Of a stretch of DNA of 10,379 bases, positions 1-6,855 are shown piece by piece. Source of the stretch: Polynucleobacter sp. UBA962. Lineage in GTDB: Bacteria > Pseudomonadota > Gammaproteobacteria > Burkholderiales > Burkholderiaceae. The notes below the pieces were generated by a model. The model was given only the letters and a program-made list of their open reading frames with translations, searched no databases and had not been told where the DNA came from. Every line of letters begins with the position of its first letter. Position 1 is the first letter of the stretch. Made by a program: the position numbers and the translations under genes. The stretch lies in NCBI GenBank assembly GCA_002292975.1, contig DBCI01000109.1:3294-13672 (forward strand), written 5' to 3'.

Positions 1-590
1 GCCAAACGGGTAGTAATTAAACCAACTCCGTAAATCTGTGCCACCACATACGTAAATGAGCACAAAATTGCTGCAAAGATTCCTAAGAAGCGCGGTAGAT
101 TACCGTCATAACGAGCGCCCAAAAAGTCAGGTACTGTAAATTGGCCAAACTTCCGCAGATAGGGAGCCAGGAATAAAGCCACTAAGCAATATCCGCCAGT
201 CCAACCCATGATGAAGGCAAGACCGCCGTAACCGGTGAGGTACAAGGTACCTGCCATACCGATAAAGGAGGCTGCAGACATCCAGTCTGCACCCGTTGCC
301 ATACCGTTATAAACGGCAGGAACGCGTCGGCCCGCTACGTAATATTCCGCAGCATCATTGGTACGGCTCATCACGCCGATACCGGCGTAGAGTAATACAG
401 TTGCGCCTAAGAATACATAACCAATCATGGCACGGCCCATGCCCATTTGCTCGAGGATCGCAAGGACCACTACGAACAAAATGAATCCGCCGGTATACCA
501 ACCGTAGACTTTGTTTAGTTGTTTTTTAAAGGCTGCGTTGCTACTGCCGCCGCCAAAGACGCTTCCGTCATTAGGTGTCATTCCAGCCAT
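1..590 (-). CDS. Sodium:solute symporter, large subunit (acetate-permease/VC_2705-type), 3' end outside window
   Basis: Inner-membrane SSS-family transporter that would use the Na+ gradient to import an organic acid or similar solute. The 196 visible N-terminal residues show a cytoplasmic-looking Gly/Ser-rich leader (1-30), helices at about 31-47 and 56-74, then the family signature: EYYVAGR near 82-88, GADWMSAASFIG at 100-111, GWTGGY at 129-134 and FTVPDFLGARY at 151-161. These match the ActP-like branch with a separate small subunit. The ATG at 590-588 lies 2 bp after the stop of the DUF4212 gene, and GGAGGAAG inside that gene's last codons serves as ribosome binding site, so the two are translationally coupled. 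The C-terminal part, including later Na+-site helices, lies beyond the left edge, so integrity is not testable. Acetate is a plausible substrate by family, but this is inference. Confidence 0.93.
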   Translation of the reverse strand, partial: MAGMTPNDGSVFGGGSSNAAFKKQLNKVYGWYTGGFILFVVVLAILEQMGMGRAMIGYVFLGATVLLYAGIGVMSRTNDAAEYYVAGRRVPAVYNGMATGADWMSAASFIGMAGTLYLTGYGGLAFIMGWTGGYCLVALFLAPYLRKFGQFTVPDFLGARYDGNLPRFLGIFAAILCSFTYVVAQIYGVGLITTRL

Positions 591-592
591 GA

Positions 593-856
593 TTAATCTT
601 CCTCCACTTCGGCACAGTCATATTCTTTGTCAAGATTATTCATGTAATGAGCGTAATAAGCGATGATGAGCACATAAACTACTAATGCCCCTTGTGCACC
701 GACCCAAAAACTAAATGGCCAGCCAAAGAAATTAAAGTTTAATTCTCGTGCGTTGTAGCCAACAACAAAGGTCACGATAAACCAAATGCCTAACAGCAAT
801 GCCGTTATGCGTAGGTTCTTAGACCAATATTGTTTATGCGATTCTGTTAATTGCAT
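593..856 (-). CDS. DUF4212 small subunit of sodium/solute symporter
   Basis: An 87-residue inner-membrane protein with two predicted helices (about 15-34 and 48-69). It carries the family's hallmark residues, YW near 10-11 and FGWPFSFWVGAQG at 44-56, and an acidic C-terminal tail. Proteins of this family (DUF4212, the putative symporter small subunit) sit directly upstream of VC_2705-type SSS large subunits and are thought to form a two-component transporter. Here the large subunit begins 2 bp downstream. A strong AAGGAG lies 9 bp before the ATG. The 61 bp upstream (857-917) contain a T-rich TATAAC box that could be a weak -10 for a separate symporter transcript, but no convincing -35 accompanies it. 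Confidence 0.93.
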   Translation of the reverse strand: MQLTESHKQYWSKNLRITALLLGIWFIVTFVVGYNARELNFNFFGWPFSFWVGAQGALVVYVLIIAYYAHYMNNLDKEYDCAEVEED

Positions 857-917
857 AACAGTTTCTCCTTAAGTTATAAAAAAACGACTGCAAACTTCGA
901 ACTTCTACTTCATTGTG

Positions 918-1490
918 CTAAACAGTCAGACCAGTCTCCCGTTCCAACTGTTTTGCAAATTTGGGCTCAAAATCCTTTAAATGCCTTATGATTTTTACTG
1001 CTTCTTCGGGTTCTTGGCGATCCACATAAACCCTTGCTAATTGGTACCAACCATAGGGACTCATCGGTTGTAATTGGGTGTTTTTCTTCAAGACCTTGAT
1101 GGCTTCGTCAAAACGGCGCTGCTGAATTAGGGTTAGCCCTAGTCCATACCAGGCTAAATCCATCTTTTCATCGAGATTTAAGGCCTTCCGAAAACTATAC
1201 TCAGCATCTTCAACTTGACCAATTTCTTCTTGTAAAAAACCAAGGTTGTACCAAGAATAGGCTGGCGCATCGGAGCGTTGCACCACAATCTTATAGAGCG
1301 AAATTGCACCGGCCTTATCCCCTGCTTGGGTTTTTAAGTAAGCCAGGCTAGAAAGTACATAAGGATCATTCGGATACTCCTGCAACATCTCTTCAAACAC
1401 CTCTGTTGCCCGTTTCTTTAGCCCAAGCACAATGAGGGACGAGGCCCAGTATTTAAAAAGATACCAGCGAAGATCACGTTTTACTGACAT
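918..1490 (-). CDS. TPR-repeat protein
   Basis: A 190-residue helical-repeat protein built almost entirely of about five tetratricopeptide repeats (roughly 9-41, 42-74, 76-109, 110-143 and 144-177). They show the usual W/Y-L-G...A pattern, for example SWYNLGFLQEEIG at 79-91 and AWYGLGLTLIQQRRFDEA at 113-130. TPR stacks are protein-protein docking platforms, and nothing identifies the partner. No signal peptide is obvious; residues 10-24 are hydrophobic (YLFKYWASSLIVLGL) but look like the first repeat helix. The ATG overlaps the 3' end of the preceding membrane-protein gene by 10 bp and has AGGGG seven bases upstream, implying co-translation and possibly a shared membrane-associated role. Confidence 0.88.
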   Translation of the reverse strand: MSVKRDLRWYLFKYWASSLIVLGLKKRATEVFEEMLQEYPNDPYVLSSLAYLKTQAGDKAGAISLYKIVVQRSDAPAYSWYNLGFLQEEIGQVEDAEYSFRKALNLDEKMDLAWYGLGLTLIQQRRFDEAIKVLKKNTQLQPMSPYGWYQLARVYVDRQEPEEAVKIIRHLKDFEPKFAKQLERETGLTV

Positions 1491-1810
1491 AGCTCAACCC
1501 CTATCGATACACAATGCTCTATCTTGGTAAGGGTTACCGTAATATATAAAACGGCCACGATACAAAACGCCACAAATGGAATTTGATGATCTGCAATTTG
1601 CTTCGGAGAAATAAAGCGGGCCGTTGCAGTCCAGGGTTTGTTTACGATTTGGAATAACTGATAAAACAAATTAGTCTCACGCTTTTGCCCAGATAGAACA
1701 AACAACAGGCCCTGACCGATTAAAGCTAGGCCGCCTATATAAAGAATTAACTGGGCAATATTTAAGAATAAAAGCACTCGAAAGCCTTTTGCTAATTGAA
1801 AAAAAGCCAA
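1481..1810 (-). CDS. Small inner-membrane protein of unknown function
   Basis: Up to 109 residues with a long hydrophobic segment at about 12-40 and another at 77-96, joined by a basic loop (QKRETNLFYQLFQIVNKPW). I do not recognise the family; the loop style is loosely reminiscent of YggT-like proteins. There is no in-frame ATG. The outermost start is a TTG at 1810-1808, just after an in-frame TAA and without a ribosome binding site. A GTG at 1777-1775 (residue 12) has AAAGG seven bases before it and would give a 98-residue product beginning at the first helix. The longer form is listed because KGFR before the helix looks like a cytoplasmic anchor, but the GTG is a serious alternative. The 3' end overlaps the TPR gene by 10 bp, so the two are likely co-expressed. 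Confidence 0.75.
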   Translation of the reverse strand: MAFFQLAKGFRVLLFLNIAQLILYIGGLALIGQGLLFVLSGQKRETNLFYQLFQIVNKPWTATARFISPKQIADHQIPFVAFCIVAVLYITVTLTKIEHCVSIGVELCQ

Positions 1811-1815
1811 TGGGC

Positions 1816-1843
1816 ATTATGGTTGTGGACCGAATACACCCAA
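1816..1843 (-). promoter_or_regulatory. Possible internal promoter before membrane-protein/TPR/symporter genes
   Basis: Read on the minus strand, TTGGGT (1843-1838) and CATAAT (1821-1816) are separated by 16 bp. The -10 box is good and the -35 poor. Transcription would start near 1809, which would favour the GTG start at 1777. It lies in the 96-bp gap after the exonuclease gene. The gap holds no clear terminator, only AT-rich sequence and a weak imperfect CCGAAT/AATCGG dyad. Confidence 0.3.
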
Positions 1844-1906
1844 ATCGGTGATTTCCCTTAGTTTTAACTTAAATCTTAGTGTTTACCCTTAAATAGTGGC
1901 AGATAT

Positions 1907-2554
1907 TTACCCCCTTGGAATCCAGGCGCCCTGTTTTGCTAAGTTTTTTAGCTCCTGAAAGCTTCTAGCCTCTTTTTTAATACCGCCCCAAAGACACAAG
2001 AGTAATTCACAGGTGGCTAAAGTATCGCTTGCTGCTTGATGTCTAACGGCGCATTCCAAGCCAAAGAAATGAAGCCAATCATCCAGTGCTTTGGCCTTTG
2101 GATGTCCACCCGTGATGGCTGCTAGCGGTTCGATATCAATCCACTCATTTTTTAATGGGGCTAAACCGTAGTATTGATAAGCGCGATTGATCATGCCCAT
2201 ATCAAATGGCGCATGAAAAGCCAATAGGGGTGCATCACCCACCCATTTTCGAAATTGCTCCAACGCCTCATTCGCAGGACTACCACTCTCTTGTGCTCCA
2301 ACACCAATATGGTGAATTAATATATTGTCCCGATCAGAGGCGAGGTCTTGTTTGATCACTGCTTCATAACTATCTCCTAGAACGATGGCGGGTTTGGTAA
2401 ATCCCGGCCCGACTTGAATGGCAATCGCTGCGATCGCCAGCAAGCGATCACTGGCAGGATCTAAGCCAGTGGTCTCAACATCCAACACAATCCACCGTAA
2501 AGGCTCGTCCTGTGATTGATCTGAACGAATGCTCTTTAAAAACTTAGCGAACAT
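1907..2554 (-). CDS. DEDDh-family 3'-5' exonuclease (DnaQ-like)
   Basis: A 215-residue cytoplasmic exonuclease of the DnaQ superfamily, which removes nucleotides from 3' ends using two metal ions. All three motifs are intact. ExoI is VLDVETTGLD with D25 and E27; ExoII is AFHAPFDMGMINRAY with D118; ExoIII is RHQAASDTLAT with H172 and D177, the DEDDh form. It is too short for an RNase T/PolA arrangement and has no polymerase or GIY-YIG fusion. It could process DNA or small RNA; the sequence does not say which. Its ATG overlaps the end of the CBS/DUF294 gene by 11 bp, so translation is probably coupled. From memory, exonucleases of this type are repeatedly found beside DUF294 regulators and acetate-type symporters, which suggests a shared nucleotide-linked job rather than replication proofreading. 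Confidence 0.92.
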   Translation of the reverse strand: MFAKFLKSIRSDQSQDEPLRWIVLDVETTGLDPASDRLLAIAAIAIQVGPGFTKPAIVLGDSYEAVIKQDLASDRDNILIHHIGVGAQESGSPANEALEQFRKWVGDAPLLAFHAPFDMGMINRAYQYYGLAPLKNEWIDIEPLAAITGGHPKAKALDDWLHFFGLECAVRHQAASDTLATCELLLCLWGGIKKEARSFQELKNLAKQGAWIPRG

Positions 2555-4448
2555 AATCGAGCTCTAAGTGCTGTTGTAAATTACGCACCTTTGATAAAGA
2601 CTCTCGCAAAATTGTTTTATCAACCGAGTTGAGTTGCTCCACATCAATCGCGTTGGGATTACCGCCAAGCGCAAGTCCATCGATTTGAGCGGCTAGTCGC
2701 AGCGTTTGCAAGTACTCAAATGAAGCAATCCACCCCATGCTATCCGCTTCACTGACCTTGAGGGCGCGACCTACTGCCGCAAGACGTTCACGGGTGTTTA
2801 CTGCAGCAATCCCATTTGCCAAGGAATAAATACGAGCCGCATCCACCACAATAGCTGTGCCTTGCATTTTGATATCAATGATTTTCTTACCATCAAACTC
2901 TTTGGTTTCCAAACTACCGAACCAATTAAATGGTACTTTCCAGGCGAGTGAGTTTTCTGTAAGCAACTTAATAAAGCGCGGTGTTGCTTGAGCATGCTTG
3001 ACCACATAATCGCGCAAAGGGTTTAGCAGAGACTCGTTTCCAGCCAGTGCTCTGAAGTCAAAAAAGATACTGGCTTTTAGTAAGTCCTCGGGATTGCCCT
3101 GCTCAATCCAGCGCTCAAACCGCTGTAACCATTCAGTTTGACTAAGGCATAACTCAGGATTATTGGCCATGATATGGCCCTTACATAAGGGGTAACCGCA
3201 TTGATCCAAGGCGTGGTTGACCTCATTCGCAAAAGCAAGATAGCGTTCTTTATTCACCAATTCGCTATCCATCAAAATGAGGGCGTTATCTTGATCGGTC
3301 GCAATGGTTTGCTCACTGCGTCCTTCGGAGCCCAAGGAAATCCAAGCAAAGCGTCCTAAATCAAGATCATACTTTTTAGTAAAGAGTGAAATGAGTTGTG
3401 CTGTCAAGACATCATTGAGATGGCTAATTAAGGCAGTTAGTTGTCTTGCCTGTACACCCTGACCCAATAAATTACGTGCAAATTTACGAATATTATTCGC
3501 GCACCCCTTAAGGCTTTCAACATCATCGGCAGCACGAATAGCGCTACTAATATTATTCAGTGAGAGTCGCTGCAGGGAAAATAAATCGCGCTCGGAAATA
3601 ATCCCGACAATTTCCTTGTCTCGTAGAATCGGTAAATGACGAATGTGATGGCGCGACATCATGAGGCCCGCCATCTCCGCAGTGTCGTCAACCTGAACAG
3701 TTTTAACCTCCGTTGACATTACTGCAGCGATGGGGGTATCCAAAGGTGTCTGCGCCAAAGTCACGCGGCTTAAGACATCGTAGCGTGTCAAAATTCCCTG
3801 AATAATGCCTACTTCATCCACCACCAATACAGACCCTACCTGCTTCTCATGAATCAATTGCAAGGCATCTTTTAGTGGTGTATTGGGCAATACTGAGATT
3901 GGCTTTTTAAGTGTCAGATCACCCAATGGACTCTCAAGGGACTGCTCGGTCAGGGCTTGTGAAGCGAAGTTATTGCGCAGTGCTGTTCGTGACTCTTCTA
4001 ATAGTTTGAGAATTCGATTATTTAAAAAATCACTAAACGGCTTCGATTGCTTCGCGAGCTCGTGCATGCGCTCAACGGGAATAGCCAAACAAAAACAATC
4101 TTCGACTGCGACGTATTTGGAGGTGACTGGTCTACCTGCATAGCAGGCACTGACAGAAAACAGCTCGCCTGCTGCTAACTCAAAGCCCATCTCTTCAAAA
4201 CCGGGGATTAACCGTCGCCCTGAAACCCGACCCTGACGAATCAAATACAAATCCTTAGGTACCCCATCTGCAGGGGATAGGATGGTCTCATTTGGGGCAA
4301 AGTAGGCCTCAATCGAATGACGCAGAAAATAATCTACGTCCGCGATGGCCATTTTAGAGAATGGCAAAACCCGCATTAATTGCTGACGTAGATTTTGCAC
4401 AAGACTGTGCGAGATCGGGTTAGTTTTGACTAAATCTGCAGATCTCAT
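2544..4448 (-). CDS. Cyclic-nucleotide-binding/CBS/DUF294 nucleotidyltransferase-like regulator
   Basis: A 634-residue cytoplasmic signalling protein with four modules: cNMP-binding-like beta-barrel (about 30-154), two CBS domains (183-230 and 244-293), a DUF294 nucleotidyltransferase-like domain (about 305-450) and the DUF294 C-terminal helical domain (about 480-630). The nucleotidyltransferase core shows GSEGRSEQ at 373-380 and TDQDN at 384-388, as in GlnD-type enzymes, so catalysis is plausible. The barrel keeps G94-E95 and R106, but the usual R-[ST]-A reads RPV, so its ligand may not be cAMP. CBS pairs typically bind adenine nucleotides. The frame runs open to a TTG at 4562, but the ATG at 4448 is preferred: a strong promoter (4491-4519) lies inside that extension and would start transcription near 4484. 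AAAGG lies 11 bases before the ATG. It is first in the run ending with the symporter genes and probably regulates it, but this is inference. Confidence 0.9.
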   Translation of the reverse strand: MRSADLVKTNPISHSLVQNLRQQLMRVLPFSKMAIADVDYFLRHSIEAYFAPNETILSPADGVPKDLYLIRQGRVSGRRLIPGFEEMGFELAAGELFSVSACYAGRPVTSKYVAVEDCFCLAIPVERMHELAKQSKPFSDFLNNRILKLLEESRTALRNNFASQALTEQSLESPLGDLTLKKPISVLPNTPLKDALQLIHEKQVGSVLVVDEVGIIQGILTRYDVLSRVTLAQTPLDTPIAAVMSTEVKTVQVDDTAEMAGLMMSRHHIRHLPILRDKEIVGIISERDLFSLQRLSLNNISSAIRAADDVESLKGCANNIRKFARNLLGQGVQARQLTALISHLNDVLTAQLISLFTKKYDLDLGRFAWISLGSEGRSEQTIATDQDNALILMDSELVNKERYLAFANEVNHALDQCGYPLCKGHIMANNPELCLSQTEWLQRFERWIEQGNPEDLLKASIFFDFRALAGNESLLNPLRDYVVKHAQATPRFIKLLTENSLAWKVPFNWFGSLETKEFDGKKIIDIKMQGTAIVVDAARIYSLANGIAAVNTRERLAAVGRALKVSEADSMGWIASFEYLQTLRLAAQIDGLALGGNPNAIDVEQLNSVDKTILRESLSKVRNLQQHLELDYVR

Positions 4449-4484
4449 TATGGATATTGCCTTTGCTGAGATTGATATGCTGAT

Positions 4485-4501
4485 GTATTCATTATGAACA
4501 C
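4485..4501. promoter_or_regulatory. Imperfect dyad overlapping the regulator promoter (possible operator)
   Basis: GTATTCAT-T-ATGAACAC forms a 17-bp dyad in which seven of eight arm pairs match; the A/C pair is the exception. It covers the -10 box and the expected start point of the minus-strand promoter, a position typical of repressor sites. It is short enough to arise by chance in AT-rich DNA, and no regulator is identified. Confidence 0.3.
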
Positions 4502-4519
4502 TATGGGCTTGCTTATCAA
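4491..4519 (-). promoter_or_regulatory. Sigma-70-type promoter of the CBS/DUF294 gene
   Basis: Read on the minus strand, TTGATA (4519-4514) and CATAAT (4496-4491) are separated by exactly 17 bp. Each hexamer differs from consensus at one position. Transcription would begin near 4484, leaving a leader of about 36 bases before the ATG at 4448. It is the best promoter seen in the window. The plus-strand antiporter gene must also be served from this 137-bp divergent region, but no comparably good plus-strand promoter is visible. Confidence 0.6.
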
Positions 4520-4585
4520 TACAATAGGGAATAATGCGTGATTCACCTAGATTTTTAGTCAACTAATCATTTATTGGAAATCCTT

Positions 4586-5845
4586 ATGTCGCCAACCCTG
4601 ATCAATATTGTCAGTACTACCATTTTTACCTTGGCGGTGATTCATACCTTCTCGACTAAATTTTTTGAACACTTAGCGCACAAACACCCCAACCATGCCG
4701 GTGTTTGGCATCTTTTGGGAGAGGTGGAGGCAGTCTTTGGTTTTTGGGCAATGGTCTTGGTTGCCTTCTTCTTTTTCTATAGCGGCAATCAGGCCACGAT
4801 TCAATATCTTGAGAGCCTAAATTTCACAGAACCGCTTTTTGTCTTTGTCATCATGGTGATTGCTGCCAGCAAGCCCGTTCTAGAGTTTTGTTTGTTTTTA
4901 GTGACTCGGGTTGCTGCCCTGCTTCCCGTGAAGAAATCAGTGTCATTCTTTTGGGTCACATTAACTCTCGTGCCTCTCTTGGGATCTTTTATTACTGAGC
5001 CTGCGGCAATGACCGTTGCTGCACTACTCTTGCGCGATCATTACTTTTCTAAGAAGATCTCGCCAAAATTAATGTATGCAGCTTTAGGCGTCTTATTTGT
5101 GAACGTATCGATTGGTGGCACGTTGACCCCCTATGCAGCACCTCCCATTCTGATGGTTGCGGCCAAGTGGAACTGGGATATTGTCTTTATGTTGCATGAG
5201 TTTGGCTGGCGTTCTTCTCTGGCTGTAGTTGTTAACGCTACCATTCTGGCTTTATTATTTTTTAAAGAACTCGAACAGGTAGAAACCAACCCTAGTGACA
5301 AGCGTATTGACCGTATACCAGTCGGGGTTGTTTTGATCCATCTGCTCTTTTTATTGGGTGTCGTCGTGTTTGTCCATCACTCGGTCATTTTTATGGGGCT
5401 CTTTTTATTCTTCATTGGCTACACCACCGCCTATGCGCGCTACCAAAATAAATTAATCTTCCGTGAGAGCTTAATGGTGGCTTTCTTTTTAGCTGGTTTA
5501 GTGGTCCTTGGCGGTCAACAGAAGTGGTGGTTACAGCCCTTACTGGCTAATCTAGATGCCGATACGGTGTACTACGGGGCAACTGCTTTAACAGCGATTA
5601 CCGATAATGCGGCGCTAACCTATTTGGGCTCGCTGGTTGAGGGTCTCTCTGATGAATTTAAATACGCCTTGGTTGCTGGAGCAGTGACGGGTGGTGGCTT
5701 AACAGTTATTGCTAACGCGCCCAATCCAGCGGGTTACTCAATTTTGCGAGGTAACTTTGAAGATGGGGCAATTAGCGCGCTATATCTATTTATTGCTGCA
5801 CTACCTCCAACACTAGTCGCTATCATTGCATTCCGCTTCATTTGA
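4586..5845 (+). CDS. Putative Na+/H+ antiporter (ion-transporter superfamily type)
   Basis: A 419-residue polytopic inner-membrane protein with about ten to twelve hydrophobic segments. It resembles the family annotated as putative Na+/H+ antiporter and is related in style to NhaD/ArsB transporters. Key motifs are GSFITEPAAMT at 133-143, GGTLTPYAAPPI at 177-188, AITDNAALTYLGSL at 337-350 and IANAPNPAGY at 375-384. The first and third, and the second and fourth, look like copies of each other, as expected for an inverted-repeat fold with acidic ion-site residues (E138, D340). The ATG at 4586 is chosen over an in-frame TTG at 4574, whose own GGAAA serves as ribosome binding site for the ATG. 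It is divergent from the regulator gene, and the HAD gene starts 3 bp after its stop. Na+ extrusion would complement the Na+-driven symporter nearby; antiport activity is inferred from family only. Confidence 0.85.
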   Translation: MSPTLINIVSTTIFTLAVIHTFSTKFFEHLAHKHPNHAGVWHLLGEVEAVFGFWAMVLVAFFFFYSGNQATIQYLESLNFTEPLFVFVIMVIAASKPVLEFCLFLVTRVAALLPVKKSVSFFWVTLTLVPLLGSFITEPAAMTVAALLLRDHYFSKKISPKLMYAALGVLFVNVSIGGTLTPYAAPPILMVAAKWNWDIVFMLHEFGWRSSLAVVVNATILALLFFKELEQVETNPSDKRIDRIPVGVVLIHLLFLLGVVVFVHHSVIFMGLFLFFIGYTTAYARYQNKLIFRESLMVAFFLAGLVVLGGQQKWWLQPLLANLDADTVYYGATALTAITDNAALTYLGSLVEGLSDEFKYALVAGAVTGGGLTVIANAPNPAGYSILRGNFEDGAISALYLFIAALPPTLVAIIAFRFI

Positions 5846-5848
5846 TCA

Positions 5849-6544
5849 ATGCCATATCGACTAATTGCCTTTGACGCCTATGGAACGCTCTTTGATGTGT
5901 ATTCCATTGGCGCATTAGCGGAGAAGCTCTTTCCGGGTGAAGGTAAAGCTTTATCTGTGTTGTGGCGCGATAAGCAACTTGAGTACACACGCCTGATTTC
6001 TTTGAGTGACCCGCACAATCCTAGTGGGAGCAAACACTATCAATCTTTTTGGGATATCACAATTGCCGCCTTGCACTATTCTTGTAAACAGCTAGGACTC
6101 CATCTGTCCCAAGACGATGAGGCTCAATTGCTGGGGCAATATGCCAAGCTTGATCCATTCCCTGAGTCTGCAGACGCCCTGAGGGCTATTCATGCTAGTG
6201 ACCTAAAGACCTGCATCCTATCCAATGGCAATCCAGAGATGCTTACTTGGGCAATTGACCATAGCCAATTAGGAAATGATTTAGATGCAGTAATCTCGGT
6301 TGATGAAGCACACCAGTTCAAAATTACACCGACCAGTTATCAGTTGGTGTTAAATCATTTTCCGATTGCTAAACAGGAAGTATTATTTGTTTCGTGCAAT
6401 GCTTGGGACATCATTGGCGCTAATTGGTTTGGCTTTAATACCTTTTGGGTGAATCGATATCAACTGCCATTTGAGGAGATTGGTTTAGCACCAACCCAAG
6501 TTGGCAAAAACCTTAACGATCTAAGAATCTTTCTAAAAGCTTAA
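5849..6544 (+). CDS. L-2-haloacid dehalogenase-type HAD hydrolase
   Basis: A 231-residue cytoplasmic HAD-superfamily enzyme. L-2-haloacid dehalogenases hydrolyse L-2-halo acids to D-2-hydroxy acids through an aspartyl ester. The nucleophile is D9 in FDAYGTLFD. Compared with the well-studied Pseudomonas enzyme L-DEX YL (numbering from memory), D10, T14, R41, S118, K151, Y157, S175, N177 and D180 correspond to D9, T13, R40, S125, K158, Y164, S182, N184 and D187 here, and the substrate-pocket W179 to W186. The second aspartate typical of HAD phosphatases, two after the nucleophile, is Y11, which argues against a phosphatase. It begins 3 bp after the antiporter stop with no clear ribosome binding site, suggesting coupling. 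The stop shares a TTAA with the convergent gene. The physiological substrate is unknown. Confidence 0.9.
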   Translation: MPYRLIAFDAYGTLFDVYSIGALAEKLFPGEGKALSVLWRDKQLEYTRLISLSDPHNPSGSKHYQSFWDITIAALHYSCKQLGLHLSQDDEAQLLGQYAKLDPFPESADALRAIHASDLKTCILSNGNPEMLTWAIDHSQLGNDLDAVISVDEAHQFKITPTSYQLVLNHFPIAKQEVLFVSCNAWDIIGANWFGFNTFWVNRYQLPFEEIGLAPTQVGKNLNDLRIFLKA

Positions 6545-6783
6545 GTAAAAATCATAGCCCCGATTTCATACAGTATGTACGCGATGCCAGCAGCTAATAT
6601 GGCATAGACCACTGTACTAACAAAGGTTCTTCCCAAAAAACCGATTCGCTCAAGTAAAAAAGATAAAAAGGGTTCTGGGTCAGCTTCCTTTCTCCAGCCC
6701 AAAAAAGCGACGATGGCTTGATAAAGATTAAACACCAACCAAAGGGCTAGAGCGGTGTTAATGAGCAGAATGACGTATTGCAT
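6541..6783 (-). CDS. Small two-helix membrane protein, unknown
   Basis: An 80-residue protein with helices at about 4-27 and 52-76 and a charged cytoplasmic-type loop between them (RKEADPEPF, near 31-39). I do not recognise the family. The ATG at 6783-6781 has only AAGG almost touching it, so initiation would be weak. A TAGAAT box a few bases upstream could even give a near-leaderless message. The gene is convergent with the haloacid-dehalogenase gene, their stop codons overlapping in a palindromic TTAA, and divergent from the DedA gene. A membrane protein between two other membrane-protein genes is compatible with a real gene, and both strands are open over its length only in this frame. Confidence 0.7.
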   Translation of the reverse strand: MQYVILLINTALALWLVFNLYQAIVAFLGWRKEADPEPFLSFLLERIGFLGRTFVSTVVYAILAAGIAYILYEIGAMIFT

Positions 6784-6855
6784 GCCTTAATTCTAGAGCT
6801 TTTTCTCTTTACGGCGAATGTCATTACAATTCCTCAAACACTTAGAAAGCATATC

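Noticed and set aside
296..484. Plus-strand 62-codon Arg-rich frame
   Set aside because: It is antisense to the symporter gene, and its composition is that of a shadow frame.
3883..4143. Plus-strand 86-codon frame inside the regulator gene
   Set aside because: It is antisense to the cNMP-binding/CBS linker region; no initiation signal, domain or membrane character.
4560..4562. TTG as start of the CBS/DUF294 protein
   Set aside because: It is upstream of the best promoter for the gene and would add 38 low-complexity residues not belonging to any domain.
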